A stretch of DNA of 38,722 nt. Origin: Flavobacteriaceae bacterium. Its GTDB lineage: Bacteria > Bacteroidota > Bacteroidia > Flavobacteriales > Flavobacteriaceae. The stretch spans positions 1 through 38,722 of the forward strand of contig CANFZC010000020.1 of NCBI GenBank assembly GCA_947451475.1, written 5' to 3'. The position numbers and the translations under genes are program-made. The notes under the pieces are model-generated. The model was not told where the DNA came from. It searched no databases and saw nothing but the letters and a program-made list of their open reading frames with translations. Shown piece after piece: positions 1 through 8,051 of the stretch (positions are counted from its first letter, which is position 1; every line of letters begins with the position of its first letter).

Positions 1-1
1 A

Positions 2-304
2 AAAAAGATAATGAAGCAAGCCAAAGGTTTCTTTGGTCGTCGTAAAAACGTTTGGACAGTTGCTAAAAACGCGGTTGAGAAAGCAATGTGCTATGCTTAC
101 CGTGACAGAAAAGTTAATAAAAGAAATTTCCGTGCTTTATGGATTCAACGTATCAACGCTGGAGCTCGTTTAGAAGGAATGTCTTATTCACAATTCATGG
201 GGAAAGTTAAAGCTAACGGTATCGAATTAAACCGTAAAGTTTTGGCTGATTTAGCAATGAATCACCCAGAAGCTTTCAAAGCAATACTTAACAAAGTAAA
301 ATAA
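2..304 (+). CDS. rplT: 50S ribosomal protein L20, 5' partial
   Basis: Ribosomal protein L20 binds 23S rRNA and is needed early in assembly of the large subunit. The visible 100 residues include [20 protein letters not shown], typical of the family, and end in a lysine-rich tail. The reading frame is open to the window edge and begins with KKI before the first visible ATG (position 11). That ATG is therefore internal, and about 15 N-terminal residues lie outside the window. In bacteria this gene usually follows infC and rpmI; those would be upstream and cannot be seen here. A clear intrinsic terminator follows within 45 bases, so this is the last gene of its operon. Confidence 0.97.
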   Translation, partial: KKIMKQAKGFFGRRKNVWTVAKNAVEKAMCYAYRDRKVNKRNFRALWIQRINAGARLEGMSYSQFMGKVKANGIELNRKVLADLAMNHPEAFKAILNKVK

Positions 305-342
305 ACGTTTGTACAACCTGATTTAACTTACTTACTATATTA

Positions 343-376
343 AAAAATCCTAGTCGCAAGATTAGGATTTTTTTTT
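343..376 (+). terminator. Intrinsic terminator after rplT
   Basis: AATCCTA (346-352) pairs with TAGGATT (363-369) across a 10-base loop. A run of nine T follows directly. It closes the ribosomal protein operon before the histidine kinase promoter. Confidence 0.88.
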
Positions 377-424
377 GTTTAACTGTTGTTAATATGTATG
401 TACATAACATTTGTGCTTTAGCAA

Positions 425-455
425 TTGTTATTAAATTGTAAATTGTTTAGTTTTG
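425..455 (+). promoter_or_regulatory. Bacteroidetes-type promoter of the PAS histidine kinase
   Basis: TTG at 425-427 is followed after 20 bases by TAGTTTTG (448-455), an exact match to the TAnnTTTG -7 element known from Bacteroides and Flavobacterium. Transcription would start near 459, giving a leader of about 46 bases before the ATG at 505. Confidence 0.65.
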
Positions 456-504
456 AAACATAACCCGCTACGAATAAAAATTGTTAGAACTAAAACTTTA
501 ATTA

Positions 505-1827
505 ATGCATACCTTAATGTATACAAATACTGAAACTGAGGAGATGAATAGTTTGCCCACTATAAATTATCAAGCCATATTTGACCATGTTCCTGGAATA
601 TACTTAATACTCCGTGAGGATTTCACAATCGTAGAAGCTAGCATTGCTTTTTCAGAAGCTACACTTACCAAACGAGAAGAAATCATTGGCAAGAACATTT
701 TTGAAGTATTTCCAGACAATCCTAATGACGCTGCAGCTGATGGTGTTTCCAAATTGCGAGAATCCTTAAACTATGTAATCCATAATAAGGAATCTCATTC
801 TATGCCGATTCAGAAGTATGATATTAGAAAGCCCGATGGCAACTTTGAGGAAAAATATTGGAGTCCATTTAACAAACCCGTCTTGAATGCTCAAAATGAG
901 ATTGAATTTATCATTCATCGTGCAGAAGATGTAACAGAGTTAATAAAACTTGAGGAAGAAAAAAAGCAAAAAGATTTACTTTCTTTAGAATTGGAATCTC
1001 GTTTGCAAAAAATGGAAATGGAAATCATTCAGCGAGCCAAAGTAATTAATAAACTAAACAAAGAAATTGATTTAAAAGTTTTAGAGCGCACAAAGCATCT
1101 TGATGAAGCGAATCAAATCATTCAAGAGAACATCAATACGCTTACTTTTCAAAAGAAACAATTGGAGGATTTTTGTAATATCATCTCTCATAATCTTAGA
1201 GCTCCTTTAGTAAATATTTCTATGATTATTGAAATGCTTGCTGAGAACAGTAATGAAATTGAAAAAGGCGTGCTACTGGACAAATTAAACTCTACTACCA
1301 AAAACTTAAGTGAAATATTCAATGAATTGGTAGAGTCGATACAAATTCTTCAAGACAATGAAATTGAGTCGGAGGAATTGGACTTAGCCTTTTATGTTCA
1401 GAAAGTTATGGAGAATCTTCAAATTGAAATTGACCAATCGGGTGCTGTAATTGAAACTAATATGGATGCTGTACCTAAAATTTATTTCCCTAATAACTAT
1501 TTAAAGAGTATCTTACAGAATCTTATCAGTAATGCCCTCAAATACAAATCGCCTGATAGAAGCCCTGTTATTAAAATAGCTACGGAACAATTAGATAATT
1601 CTATCATCATATCAGTAACGGATAATGGATTGGGGTTAGATATTGAAAAGCACAAAGACGATTTATTTAAAATTAGAAAGATATTTCATTCTCATCCAGA
1701 AGCTAAAGGGTTTGGGTTATTTTTAACTAAATCACAAGTAGAATCGATGGGAGGTAAAATATGGATGGAGAGTACCCCTGGTGTAGGATCTACCTTTTAC
1801 ATACAACTAATAAACCAAAACCGATGA
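505..1827 (+). CDS. Cytoplasmic PAS-domain sensor histidine kinase
   Basis: This is a 440-residue histidine kinase with no membrane segment, so it should sense an internal signal. An N-terminal PAS domain (about 20-145) is followed by a long charged coiled coil (about 148-225). The dimerisation/phosphoacceptor segment reads FCNIISHNLRAP with H229 as the likely phosphorylated histidine; the HNLRAP form is common in Bacteroidetes PAS kinases. The ATPase domain shows the N box with N343 in NLISNALKY, DNGLGLD from D373, and GFGLFLT before a conserved C-terminal end (GSTFYIQL). The next ATGs, at 520 and 544, are alternative starts; 505 is used as the longest frame downstream of the promoter. Its stop overlaps the start of the response regulator, which is the probable partner. 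The signal is unknown. Confidence 0.9.
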   Translation: MHTLMYTNTETEEMNSLPTINYQAIFDHVPGIYLILREDFTIVEASIAFSEATLTKREEIIGKNIFEVFPDNPNDAAADGVSKLRESLNYVIHNKESHSMPIQKYDIRKPDGNFEEKYWSPFNKPVLNAQNEIEFIIHRAEDVTELIKLEEEKKQKDLLSLELESRLQKMEMEIIQRAKVINKLNKEIDLKVLERTKHLDEANQIIQENINTLTFQKKQLEDFCNIISHNLRAPLVNISMIIEMLAENSNEIEKGVLLDKLNSTTKNLSEIFNELVESIQILQDNEIESEELDLAFYVQKVMENLQIEIDQSGAVIETNMDAVPKIYFPNNYLKSILQNLISNALKYKSPDRSPVIKIATEQLDNSIIISVTDNGLGLDIEKHKDDLFKIRKIFHSHPEAKGFGLFLTKSQVESMGGKIWMESTPGVGSTFYIQLINQNR

Positions 1828-2237
1828 CTGTTCAAAATAACATAATGCTTGTAGATGATGATGAGATTTTTACCTTTATCATTAAAAAAATTATAGAAGA
1901 ATCTAAACTATCCAATAACATTGACATTTTTATAAATGGTTTAGAAGCGATTAATTTCTTGGAGGAGAACGCTACCGTCGAAGAAAAACTACCAGAGGTT
2001 ATCTTTTTAGACTTATCCATGCCGGTTTTGGACGGATGGGGTTTTCTGGAAGAGTATATTGAGTTAAAACCTAAATTAGCGAAGAAAATAACATTATACA
2101 TCATCTCTACTTCGGTGTCACCTCTTGACTTTGAGAAGGCTAAAAAGTATAGTGACGTAACCGATTTTATTGTTAAGCCTATGGCTAAGGAACGCTTTGT
2201 TGAAATCATCAAAGAACTTTCTAGAGAGAAGAATTAG
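1824..2237 (+). CDS. Single-domain response regulator (Rcp1-like receiver)
   Basis: This 137-residue protein is only a receiver domain, with no DNA-binding or enzymatic output. The acidic pocket is VDDDE (D11-D13), the phosphoacceptor is D63 in FLDLSMP, and the conserved lysine is K118 in VKP. The extended segment before FLDLSMP resembles Rcp1-type receivers that pair with PAS or phytochrome kinases. The frame is open further upstream, but the ATG at 1824 overlaps the kinase stop as ATGA and gives the normal N-terminus. Translational coupling with the kinase is therefore likely. Phosphate would pass to this protein and act through protein-protein contact or a further relay; no target is evident nearby. 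Confidence 0.92.
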   Translation: MTVQNNIMLVDDDEIFTFIIKKIIEESKLSNNIDIFINGLEAINFLEENATVEEKLPEVIFLDLSMPVLDGWGFLEEYIELKPKLAKKITLYIISTSVSPLDFEKAKKYSDVTDFIVKPMAKERFVEIIKELSREKN

Positions 2238-2274
2238 AGTATAAGTACTGTATTTAGCGCAGTGATACTACTAC

Positions 2275-2306
2275 AAAAAACCCAACCTATGGTTGGGATT
2301 TTTTTA
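2275..2306. terminator. Bidirectional terminator between the response regulator and the asparaginase
   Basis: CCCAACC (2281-2287) and GGTTGGG (2291-2297) form a 7-bp stem with a TAT loop. Six A lie upstream and a T run lies downstream, so it can work in both directions for the two convergent genes. Confidence 0.88.
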
Positions 2307-2315
2307 TAACTCAAT

Positions 2316-3158
2316 TTAATTAAATACTTCTTCATGCTCCCCGTCGAAACTTGCAAATACCATACTGGGGTGTGAATCTTGGTGAAATACCGTTCCGTTG
2401 TGGTCTATCGCAATGGCTCCTGCGAAACCGTCAATGGGTTTTAATTCGGCGAACGTTTTTTCGAAGGCTTGTTGGAGTGTAAAACCGTCAGTAACGCGGG
2501 TTACTATTTTGGCTGCCACTGCCCCACTCACTATATCTTCCCCTACACCCGTTAAGCTCACTCCACAAAAAGCATTGGCATAATTGCCTGCTACCGTTGC
2601 CGAATCGGAGATTCTTCCTGGAATTTCGAATCCTTTACCACCCGTAGAGGTTGCTGCTGCAATATTACCCTGTGCATCTAGAGCTACGCACCCTACGGTT
2701 CCAGTGCCGGTTGCCGCTAGTTTGGCTTCATATTCTGCACGGCGTTGCGGTATTTCGGTAGAGAAGGCATCAAACCCGTGTTGGCGGGCAAACTGAGTCG
2801 CTCCGCTCCCACCCAATACTTTATCGTCGTATCCAAGAAGTACTTGGGCAACCTGTATGGGGTTTTTTATCTCTTCTATGTTAATGACTCCGCTCATTTT
2901 TAAAGCAGCTCCATCCATAAGAGAAGCGCTCATTCTGATTTTGCCATCACTTTGTATTTGGGAACCTATCCCCGCGTTGAACAACTCATCATCTTCTAAT
3001 AACGAAACGGCATACACTACTGTTTCTACTGCGGTATGTGATTTAAGGTAACTGTGTGCCTCTTTGGCAATACGAAGCAAGGTTTGTTGCTTGGCTACTT
3101 TGGTTTCGTGATTGGTAGTTGATTCCGAAAAGAACCCTCCGTGGATGATGATCTTCAT
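2316..3158 (-). CDS. Isoaspartyl peptidase / plant-type L-asparaginase (Ntn hydrolase)
   Basis: Enzymes of this family hydrolyse beta-aspartyl dipeptides and often asparagine. They are made as a precursor that cuts itself before a catalytic threonine. Here the cleavage site is GTVGCVALD with T154 as the expected nucleophile, followed by STGG (171-174), GRISDS (181-186) and GVGEDI (204-209). The start MKIIIHGG is normal for the family. At 280 residues it is slightly short, and the residue before GTVG is Thr (TGTGTVG) rather than the more usual acidic residue. It begins 5 bases after the cyanophycinase stop and is surely co-transcribed with it. In that context it would split the beta-Asp-Arg dipeptides released by cyanophycinase into Asp and Arg. 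General isoaspartyl-peptide turnover is the alternative. There is no signal peptide, so it is cytoplasmic. Confidence 0.92.
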   Translation of the reverse strand: MKIIIHGGFFSESTTNHETKVAKQQTLLRIAKEAHSYLKSHTAVETVVYAVSLLEDDELFNAGIGSQIQSDGKIRMSASLMDGAALKMSGVINIEEIKNPIQVAQVLLGYDDKVLGGSGATQFARQHGFDAFSTEIPQRRAEYEAKLAATGTGTVGCVALDAQGNIAAATSTGGKGFEIPGRISDSATVAGNYANAFCGVSLTGVGEDIVSGAVAAKIVTRVTDGFTLQQAFEKTFAELKPIDGFAGAIAIDHNGTVFHQDSHPSMVFASFDGEHEEVFN

Positions 3159-3163
3159 GGTGG

Positions 3164-4036
3164 TTATACGTATTGAGAGGACTTGATGGTCATCTTGAAA
3201 GTCGTTAGATCAAAAGTATCGTACATACTTAGTACATGGGTCACCAGGTGATTGATGGAGATGGGCTGTCCTAATTCTACTTGCGTTAAATTGGTATCCT
3301 TAATCTCCCTACCGTCTACTAAGATTACCAGACCTGAACCTATGGCTTCCATCTTGGAATTGTGCGTGATAAGTAGTCCTGTATCTTCTCCGAGTCCGAT
3401 GCCTAATACTTTTGGGTTTCCCACTACCGATTGAAATAAACGACCTATTCGACCTCTTTGAACGAAGTGGGTGTCAATGATTACCCCATCAATTAAACCT
3501 AAACCAGAGGTAATCTTCACTTCCCCTTTTAATAGTGCTTCGCTGCTACTTCCTTGGTATATCATGTTATTGGAAGCGGCGGCAGCTCCTGCAGACGTAC
3601 CGGCATAGATGAATTCTTCGTTATGGTATTTGTCTAATAAAATATCATGGAATGGTGTTCCTCCTAGTATGGACGTAAGACGCAATTGATCACCACCGGT
3701 AAACATTACTACATCGGCAGCACGCAAACGGTCAAGGACTGTATTATCTGAAGCTTCTTCTCTTTTTTCGATATTGAGCACGTCTACATTGTCGGCACCC
3801 AAGTAATGTAATGCTTTTACGTATTCGGGTCCGATTTCTCTTGGAATCTTAGAAGCCGTCGTGATTACTTCGATACGAGATGCTGTTTTATGTTTAGATT
3901 CCTCTATTATTCTTTTTAAAATACCGGCTTCAAAAAAGTTAAGATTCTTTGCTGCGCTTTTATCCAAATCGGTTTCGGTAAAACTACCTTTATCAACCGC
4001 TCCGCCTATTATTATTAATTTTCCACGTATATTCAT
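3164..4036 (-). CDS. cphB: Cyanophycinase (peptidase family S51)
   Basis: Cyanophycinase degrades the storage polymer multi-L-arginyl-poly-aspartate to beta-Asp-Arg dipeptides. The 290-residue protein has the S51 layout: LIIIGGAVDKG at the N-terminus, FTGGDQ (112-117), the nucleophile elbow GTSAGA with S148, and IIDTHF with H190. The GLGEDTGLLI segment follows, as in characterised members. There is no signal peptide, so it should act in the cytoplasm. The isoaspartyl peptidase follows 5 bases downstream, which completes the degradation route. No cyanophycin synthetase gene lies in this window. A related S51 enzyme such as dipeptidase E is less likely given the length and the DTHF motif. Confidence 0.92.
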   Translation of the reverse strand: MNIRGKLIIIGGAVDKGSFTETDLDKSAAKNLNFFEAGILKRIIEESKHKTASRIEVITTASKIPREIGPEYVKALHYLGADNVDVLNIEKREEASDNTVLDRLRAADVVMFTGGDQLRLTSILGGTPFHDILLDKYHNEEFIYAGTSAGAAAASNNMIYQGSSSEALLKGEVKITSGLGLIDGVIIDTHFVQRGRIGRLFQSVVGNPKVLGIGLGEDTGLLITHNSKMEAIGSGLVILVDGREIKDTNLTQVELGQPISINHLVTHVLSMYDTFDLTTFKMTIKSSQYV

Positions 4037-4041
4037 GTGGG

Positions 4042-4070
4042 TAAAAATAACAAAATCTTACTAGGTGCAA
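4042..4070 (-). promoter_or_regulatory. Possible promoter of the cyanophycinase operon
   Basis: Read on the minus strand, TTG (4070-4068) is followed after 18 bases by TATTTTTA (4049-4042), one mismatch from TAnnTTTG. It sits only 5 bases before the start codon, so the leader would be absent or only a few bases long. Confidence 0.4.
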
Positions 4071-4140
4071 GCCTTTTTTTAATCTTTTTGGAGCGAATTT
4101 ATCAACGAACTTATGAAGAAACGAAATTCTCAAAATATGC

Positions 4141-4148
4141 TATATTTG
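4141..4148 (+). promoter_or_regulatory. -7 promoter element of rluF, almost touching the start codon
   Basis: TATATTTG matches the Bacteroidetes -7 consensus exactly and ends 4 bases before the rluF ATG at 4153. No TTG is found at the expected -33 position. If used, it would give a leaderless or near-leaderless mRNA. Confidence 0.5.
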
Positions 4149-4152
4149 CCAA

Positions 4153-4977
4153 ATGGAAGTGAATCAAACCCGTATCAACAAATTCCTTTCGGAATGTGGC
4201 TACTGTTCCCGACGTGAGGCCGATAAATTATTGGAGGAAGGTAGGATTACCATTAACGGTCTGGTCCCAGAGATGGGCACTAAAGTATCGGAAGAAGACG
4301 AGGTGCGAGTGGATGGTAAACTGGTGCGCGAGAAAAACGAAAAGCCGGTATATTTAGCATTCTACAAGCCGGTAGGTATTGAATGTACGACCAACCAAAA
4401 CGTGCGCGATAACATCGTGGACTATTTGCATTATCCAAAACGTATTTTTCCTATAGGGCGTTTGGACAAAGCCAGTGAGGGACTAATCTTCATGACTAAT
4501 GATGGGGACATCGTTAACAAAATCCTTAGAGCCCGAAACAATCACGAGAAAGAGTATATCGTTACCGTAAACCGACCGATTACGGATCGTTTTATAGAAC
4601 GTATGAGTAATGGGATTCCCATACTAGACACCGTTACACGGAAGTGTAAAGTAGAGCAAATCAGCAAATATGTCTTTAGGATTGTTTTGACCCAAGGATT
4701 GAATCGACAGATCCGCCGTATGTGCGAGCATTTGGAATATGAAGTTACCGCCTTGAAGCGCATTCGTATTATAAACATATCCTTGGATATACCGGTGGGA
4801 AGGTACCGTGATTTGACTGATGCTGAAATACTGCAATTGAATAAATTAATAGAGCCTTCTAGTAAAACCGAGGAGGCCAGTTTGCCGAAAGCCAAGATGC
4901 CATTTAGCAGCCCGAAAGGAATGAGTCCGAAGCCGCAAAACCCGATCAACCGAATAAGAAAAAATCCGAACAGTTAA
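4153..4977 (+). CDS. rluF: 23S rRNA pseudouridine(2604) synthase RluF
   Basis: RluF converts U2604 of 23S rRNA to pseudouridine and belongs to the RsuA family. The S4 RNA-binding domain covers about residues 5-60 (RINKFLSECGYCSRREADKL). The catalytic domain carries GRLDKASEGL with the catalytic aspartate D105, and later GLNRQIRRMCEHLEYEV, typical of RluF/RluB-type enzymes. The C-terminal 40 or so residues are a basic, Pro- and Lys-rich tail (KPQNPINRIRKN) that probably contacts RNA or is disordered. The start fits the family because the S4 domain begins within a few residues. It lies head to head with the cyanophycinase and one base ahead of the fluoride channel gene. Confidence 0.93.
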   Translation: MEVNQTRINKFLSECGYCSRREADKLLEEGRITINGLVPEMGTKVSEEDEVRVDGKLVREKNEKPVYLAFYKPVGIECTTNQNVRDNIVDYLHYPKRIFPIGRLDKASEGLIFMTNDGDIVNKILRARNNHEKEYIVTVNRPITDRFIERMSNGIPILDTVTRKCKVEQISKYVFRIVLTQGLNRQIRRMCEHLEYEVTALKRIRIINISLDIPVGRYRDLTDAEILQLNKLIEPSSKTEEASLPKAKMPFSSPKGMSPKPQNPINRIRKNPNS

Positions 4978-4978
4978 G

Positions 4979-5350
4979 ATGGTAAAGACACTACTTTATA
5001 TTGCTATTGGGGGTGCGCTGGGAAGTGTGCTGCGTTATTTAACTACCCTATTGGTTTCTAAATACTGGTCCCATCAATTTCCAATGGCAACTTTTATAGC
5101 CAACTTTTTAGGATGTTTTTTGATTGGACTGTTTGTAGGGTACCTTACCAAAAACCAACTGAATGAGAGTCAGCTGAAATGGTTTTTAGTGACCGGTTTC
5201 TGTGGAGGGTATACTACTTTTTCGACTTTTAGCATGGAAAACATGACGCTGTTTCAAGGCAACAATACTTTACTAGCAATGGGCTATATCGCTTTGAGTG
5301 TTCTTATGGGACTTTTTGCGGTTGGTTTAGGACTTTTTATTTCCAAATAA
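4979..5350 (+). CDS. crcB: Fluoride ion channel FluC/CrcB
   Basis: Fluc channels export toxic fluoride and work as dual-topology dimers in the inner membrane. The 123-residue protein has four hydrophobic segments (about 3-22, 35-57, 67-87, 97-120). It shows the family signatures GGALGSVLRYL at the N-terminus, FIANFLGCFLIG, and GFCGGYTTFSTFS, where the Thr/Phe-rich break in the third helix lines the pore. It starts one base after the rluF stop, so the two are co-transcribed. No fluoride riboswitch fits in this gap, and none was seen upstream of rluF. Confidence 0.95.
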   Translation: MVKTLLYIAIGGALGSVLRYLTTLLVSKYWSHQFPMATFIANFLGCFLIGLFVGYLTKNQLNESQLKWFLVTGFCGGYTTFSTFSMENMTLFQGNNTLLAMGYIALSVLMGLFAVGLGLFISK

Positions 5351-5386
5351 ACGACGATAACTGAAAAAAATGTAACTTCGCAACCA

Positions 5387-6391
5387 ATGAAAAAAGAAGA
5401 CATTTTTGCCATTCAGCAGTTATTGGCAACACCAAAAAAAATTGCGATTATACCTCACCGCAGTCCGGATGGAGATGCTATGGGTTCGACCTTGGCCTTA
5501 TATCATTTCTTATTAAAAGGTCAGCACGAACCTGTGGTTATTGCACCAAATGATTTCCCTAACTTTTTGGCATGGTTACCGGGTTCGGAAACTGTACAGA
5601 TTTATGAGACACACAAAGAACACTGCAGTCATTTGCTGCGGGAAGCCGAGTTAGTGTTTTTATTGGACTTTAATGCGTTGCATCGCACGGGAGAGATGGA
5701 ACATGTCTTGAACAAATTGACGGCACCGATGATCATGATAGACCATCATCAAAAGCCGGATGGATTTGCTACCTATACCTATTCAGATACTAGTTTTGGG
5801 TCAACTTGTGAGATGTTGTATCATTTCATCAGCTATTTGGACCAAAAAGCCCTTATCGATAAGACCATCGCTAGCTGTATTTATACGGGTATCGTTACGG
5901 ATTCGGGGTCCTTTAGATTCCCTTCCACCACTGGAACCACGCATCGCATCGTTGCTGACTTGATTGACTTAGGCATACAGAACAGTGAGATCCACAATTT
6001 GCTATTTGACAACAATTCGTATAACCGTTTGCAGTTATTGGGTCGGGCTTTGCAGAACATGAAAGTACTCCCAGAATATAAAACCACTTATATCACTCTT
6101 AGTCAAAAAGACTTGGATGAGTTTCACTATGAGAAAGGCGATACTGAAGGTGTGGTGAATTATGGATTGACTATTAAAGGCATACATTTTGCTGCTATCT
6201 TTATTGAGCACCGCGATGAGAACATTATTAAGATCTCCTTCCGTTCGCAGGGAAGTTTTGATGTGAATCAGTTTGCCCGAGACCATTTTGGCGGTGGAGG
6301 CCATATTAATGCTGCTGGGGGGAAATCTACTGAAAGTATGACCGCGACAATTCGTAAATTTGAGCACTTACTAACAACTATTACCATTTAA
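5387..6391 (+). CDS. nrnA: Bifunctional oligoribonuclease / pAp phosphatase NrnA (DHH family)
   Basis: NrnA removes nanoRNAs of 2-5 nucleotides and dephosphorylates 3'-phosphoadenosine 5'-phosphate; it replaces Orn in many bacteria. The metal-binding DHH domain shows PHRSPDGDAMGS (H24, D28, D30), FLLDFN with D94, the DHH triad at 119-121 and VTDSGSFRF with D172. The C-terminal DHHA1 domain ends in FGGGGHINAAGG, which binds the RNA substrate. The length of 334 residues is normal. It lies 36 bases after crcB; TAACTTCG at 5373-5380, one mismatch from the -7 consensus, could be its own promoter. gldI follows 3 bases after its stop, so the two are translated from one message. Confidence 0.93.
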   Translation: MKKEDIFAIQQLLATPKKIAIIPHRSPDGDAMGSTLALYHFLLKGQHEPVVIAPNDFPNFLAWLPGSETVQIYETHKEHCSHLLREAELVFLLDFNALHRTGEMEHVLNKLTAPMIMIDHHQKPDGFATYTYSDTSFGSTCEMLYHFISYLDQKALIDKTIASCIYTGIVTDSGSFRFPSTTGTTHRIVADLIDLGIQNSEIHNLLFDNNSYNRLQLLGRALQNMKVLPEYKTTYITLSQKDLDEFHYEKGDTEGVVNYGLTIKGIHFAAIFIEHRDENIIKISFRSQGSFDVNQFARDHFGGGGHINAAGGKSTESMTATIRKFEHLLTTITI

Positions 6392-6394
6392 AAG

Positions 6395-6961
6395 ATGAAA
6401 CACTATATAAAAACCACCTTGTTGTTTGTACTTGTTGCGACCTTTATCAGTTGCAAGCAGCAGCAAGCGCGCATGCCCATATCACGTTCCTCGGGGACGT
6501 TTATGAAAGAGTCGGTTGCCCGAAATAAGAAATTGATTGCTGGCGAGGAAGGAAAGATTGATTCGATTATTAAGAGCAATCCGAAGATCCAATATATTGC
6601 CTCTAAGAAAGGCTATTGGTACCACTATGAGCAGAAGAACGATCAAGATACGTTGCGTCCTAAAAAGGGCGATATAGCCGAATTTGACTATGAAATCATG
6701 GACTTCAAGGGCAACGTTGTGTATTCTGAAGTAGAATTGCGTCCGCAAACCTATGCAGTGGACAAACAGAACATCATGATGGGGTTGCGAGATGGAATTA
6801 AGTTGATGCGTAAGAATGAAAAAGTAACCTTTTTATTCCCTTCTCATATGGCTTTTGGTTACCATGGTGACAACAAGCGTATTGGATCTAACCAGCCGTT
6901 GATTTGTACGGTAACCCTACATGACTTTAAACCTGAAATTAGTAGCAAACCTGCCCAATAA
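6395..6961 (+). CDS. gldI: Gliding motility-associated peptidyl-prolyl isomerase lipoprotein GldI
   Basis: GldI is an FKBP-type lipoprotein required for gliding and type IX secretion in Flavobacterium johnsoniae, probably by helping other Gld proteins fold. The N-terminus is a lipoprotein signal with the acceptor cysteine C20 (ATFISC). A helical region with SGTFMKESVARNKKL, typical of GldI, precedes the FKBP domain (about 85-180), which includes FDYEIMDFKGNVVYS and PSHMAFGYHGD. At 188 residues the length is as expected. It lies 3 bases after nrnA and 10 bases before the first cyclophilin-FKBP gene, so four genes (nrnA to the second fusion) form a probable operon. Its presence suggests a gliding organism. 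Confidence 0.93.
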   Translation: MKHYIKTTLLFVLVATFISCKQQQARMPISRSSGTFMKESVARNKKLIAGEEGKIDSIIKSNPKIQYIASKKGYWYHYEQKNDQDTLRPKKGDIAEFDYEIMDFKGNVVYSEVELRPQTYAVDKQNIMMGLRDGIKLMRKNEKVTFLFPSHMAFGYHGDNKRIGSNQPLICTVTLHDFKPEISSKPAQ

Positions 6962-6971
6962 ATTAGATTAT

Positions 6972-8009
6972 ATGACTAGAAAAATTGCTTTATTATTCGC
7001 TATTGTTGCGCTTACGCTTACCTCTTGTAAGGACGATTACAAGAATTTGAAAGACGGCTTGTATGCCGAAATTGTTACTCCGAAGGGAAAAATAGTACTA
7101 TCGCTAGACTACACTACTGCTCCTATTACGGTGGCTAATTTTGTGACTTTGGCTGAAGGAAACAATCCCTTTGTGATGGAAGACTTGAAGGGAAAACCTT
7201 TTTATGACGGATTGGTTTTTCATAGAGTTGAGAAAGACTTTGTGATACAGGGCGGTGATCCTTACGGAAATGGTTCGGGTGATCCAGGGTATACCTTTGG
7301 GGATGAAATAACTAAATTGAACCACAACGAAGCAGGAACCTTGGCTATGGCTAATTCGGGTCCGAATACCAATGGATGCCAGTTCTATATTACGTTAAAA
7401 CCGACCCCTCAATTAAACGGAGCTTATAGTGTCTTTGGGAAGGTGGTTGAAGGTTTGAAAGTGGTAAAAGAGATAACCTTAAACGATGAAATGACACAGG
7501 TAACGATCATCCGCAAGGGAGAAGACGTCAAAAAGTTTGATGCCGTAAAAGTCTTTTCCGATTACTTTAATAAATTCAATTCGGTTAAGGCGCAAAAAGT
7601 AGCTTACTTTAAGGAGATGAAAAAGTCGGCTATTAAAACGGCTAGTGGCTTGGCTTATAAAATCGTACAAACTAGTAATGGTACAAAACCCACTTCTGGA
7701 TCAGTTCACATAAACTATTCGGGCTTTTTGGAAGACGGAACACTTTTTGATACTAGTGATCCTGGAGTTGCTAAACAGATGAAAAAATATGATGCTCAGC
7801 GCGCGGCTCAAGGAGGGTATACCACTTTGCCTTATACTATAGGCGAGAAAAACTTGATTCCAGGCTTTGTCGAAGGTATCGGTTATTTGAAGATGGGTGA
7901 GAAAGCGATCCTTTTTATACCGGCGGCGATAGGGTATGGTGCTGGAGGTGCAGGAGGTGTTATTCCGCCGAATGCTAACCTTGTTTTTGAAATAGAATTA
8001 CAACCTTAA
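6972..8009 (+). CDS. Lipoprotein with fused cyclophilin and FKBP prolyl isomerase domains (first copy)
   Basis: This is a 345-residue envelope lipoprotein with two unrelated prolyl isomerase folds. The signal peptide ends in LTLTSC with lipidated C19. The cyclophilin domain (about 28-180) has FHRVEKDFVIQGGDP, LAMANSGPNTNGCQFYI and VFGKV. The FKBP domain (about 225-345) has INYSGFLEDGTLFD, LIPGFVEGIGYLKMGEKA and GYGAGGAGGVIPPNANLVF. The frame stays open upstream to 6921 inside gldI, but the ATG at 6972 puts the signal peptide in the right place. Both domains keep their active-site signatures, so both are probably active. It likely helps fold periplasmic or outer membrane proteins, perhaps gliding or secretion components given its neighbour gldI. 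Confidence 0.92.
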   Translation: MTRKIALLFAIVALTLTSCKDDYKNLKDGLYAEIVTPKGKIVLSLDYTTAPITVANFVTLAEGNNPFVMEDLKGKPFYDGLVFHRVEKDFVIQGGDPYGNGSGDPGYTFGDEITKLNHNEAGTLAMANSGPNTNGCQFYITLKPTPQLNGAYSVFGKVVEGLKVVKEITLNDEMTQVTIIRKGEDVKKFDAVKVFSDYFNKFNSVKAQKVAYFKEMKKSAIKTASGLAYKIVQTSNGTKPTSGSVHINYSGFLEDGTLFDTSDPGVAKQMKKYDAQRAAQGGYTTLPYTIGEKNLIPGFVEGIGYLKMGEKAILFIPAAIGYGAGGAGGVIPPNANLVFEIELQP

Positions 8010-8051
8010 ATAGAAACATTAATAAACAATTACCAATAAAATTAATTACTT

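Noticed and set aside
1832..2212. 126-codon open frame antisense to the response regulator
   Set aside because: It mirrors a well-supported receiver gene and contains runs of Ser and Ile with no motif.
4542..4949. 135-codon open frame antisense to rluF
   Set aside because: It overlaps the catalytic part of rluF. No signal or domain is seen.
4900..4985. Fluoride riboswitch before crcB
   Set aside because: The gene starts one base after the rluF stop, and the sequence just before it codes for the end of rluF. No crcB-motif pattern was seen.
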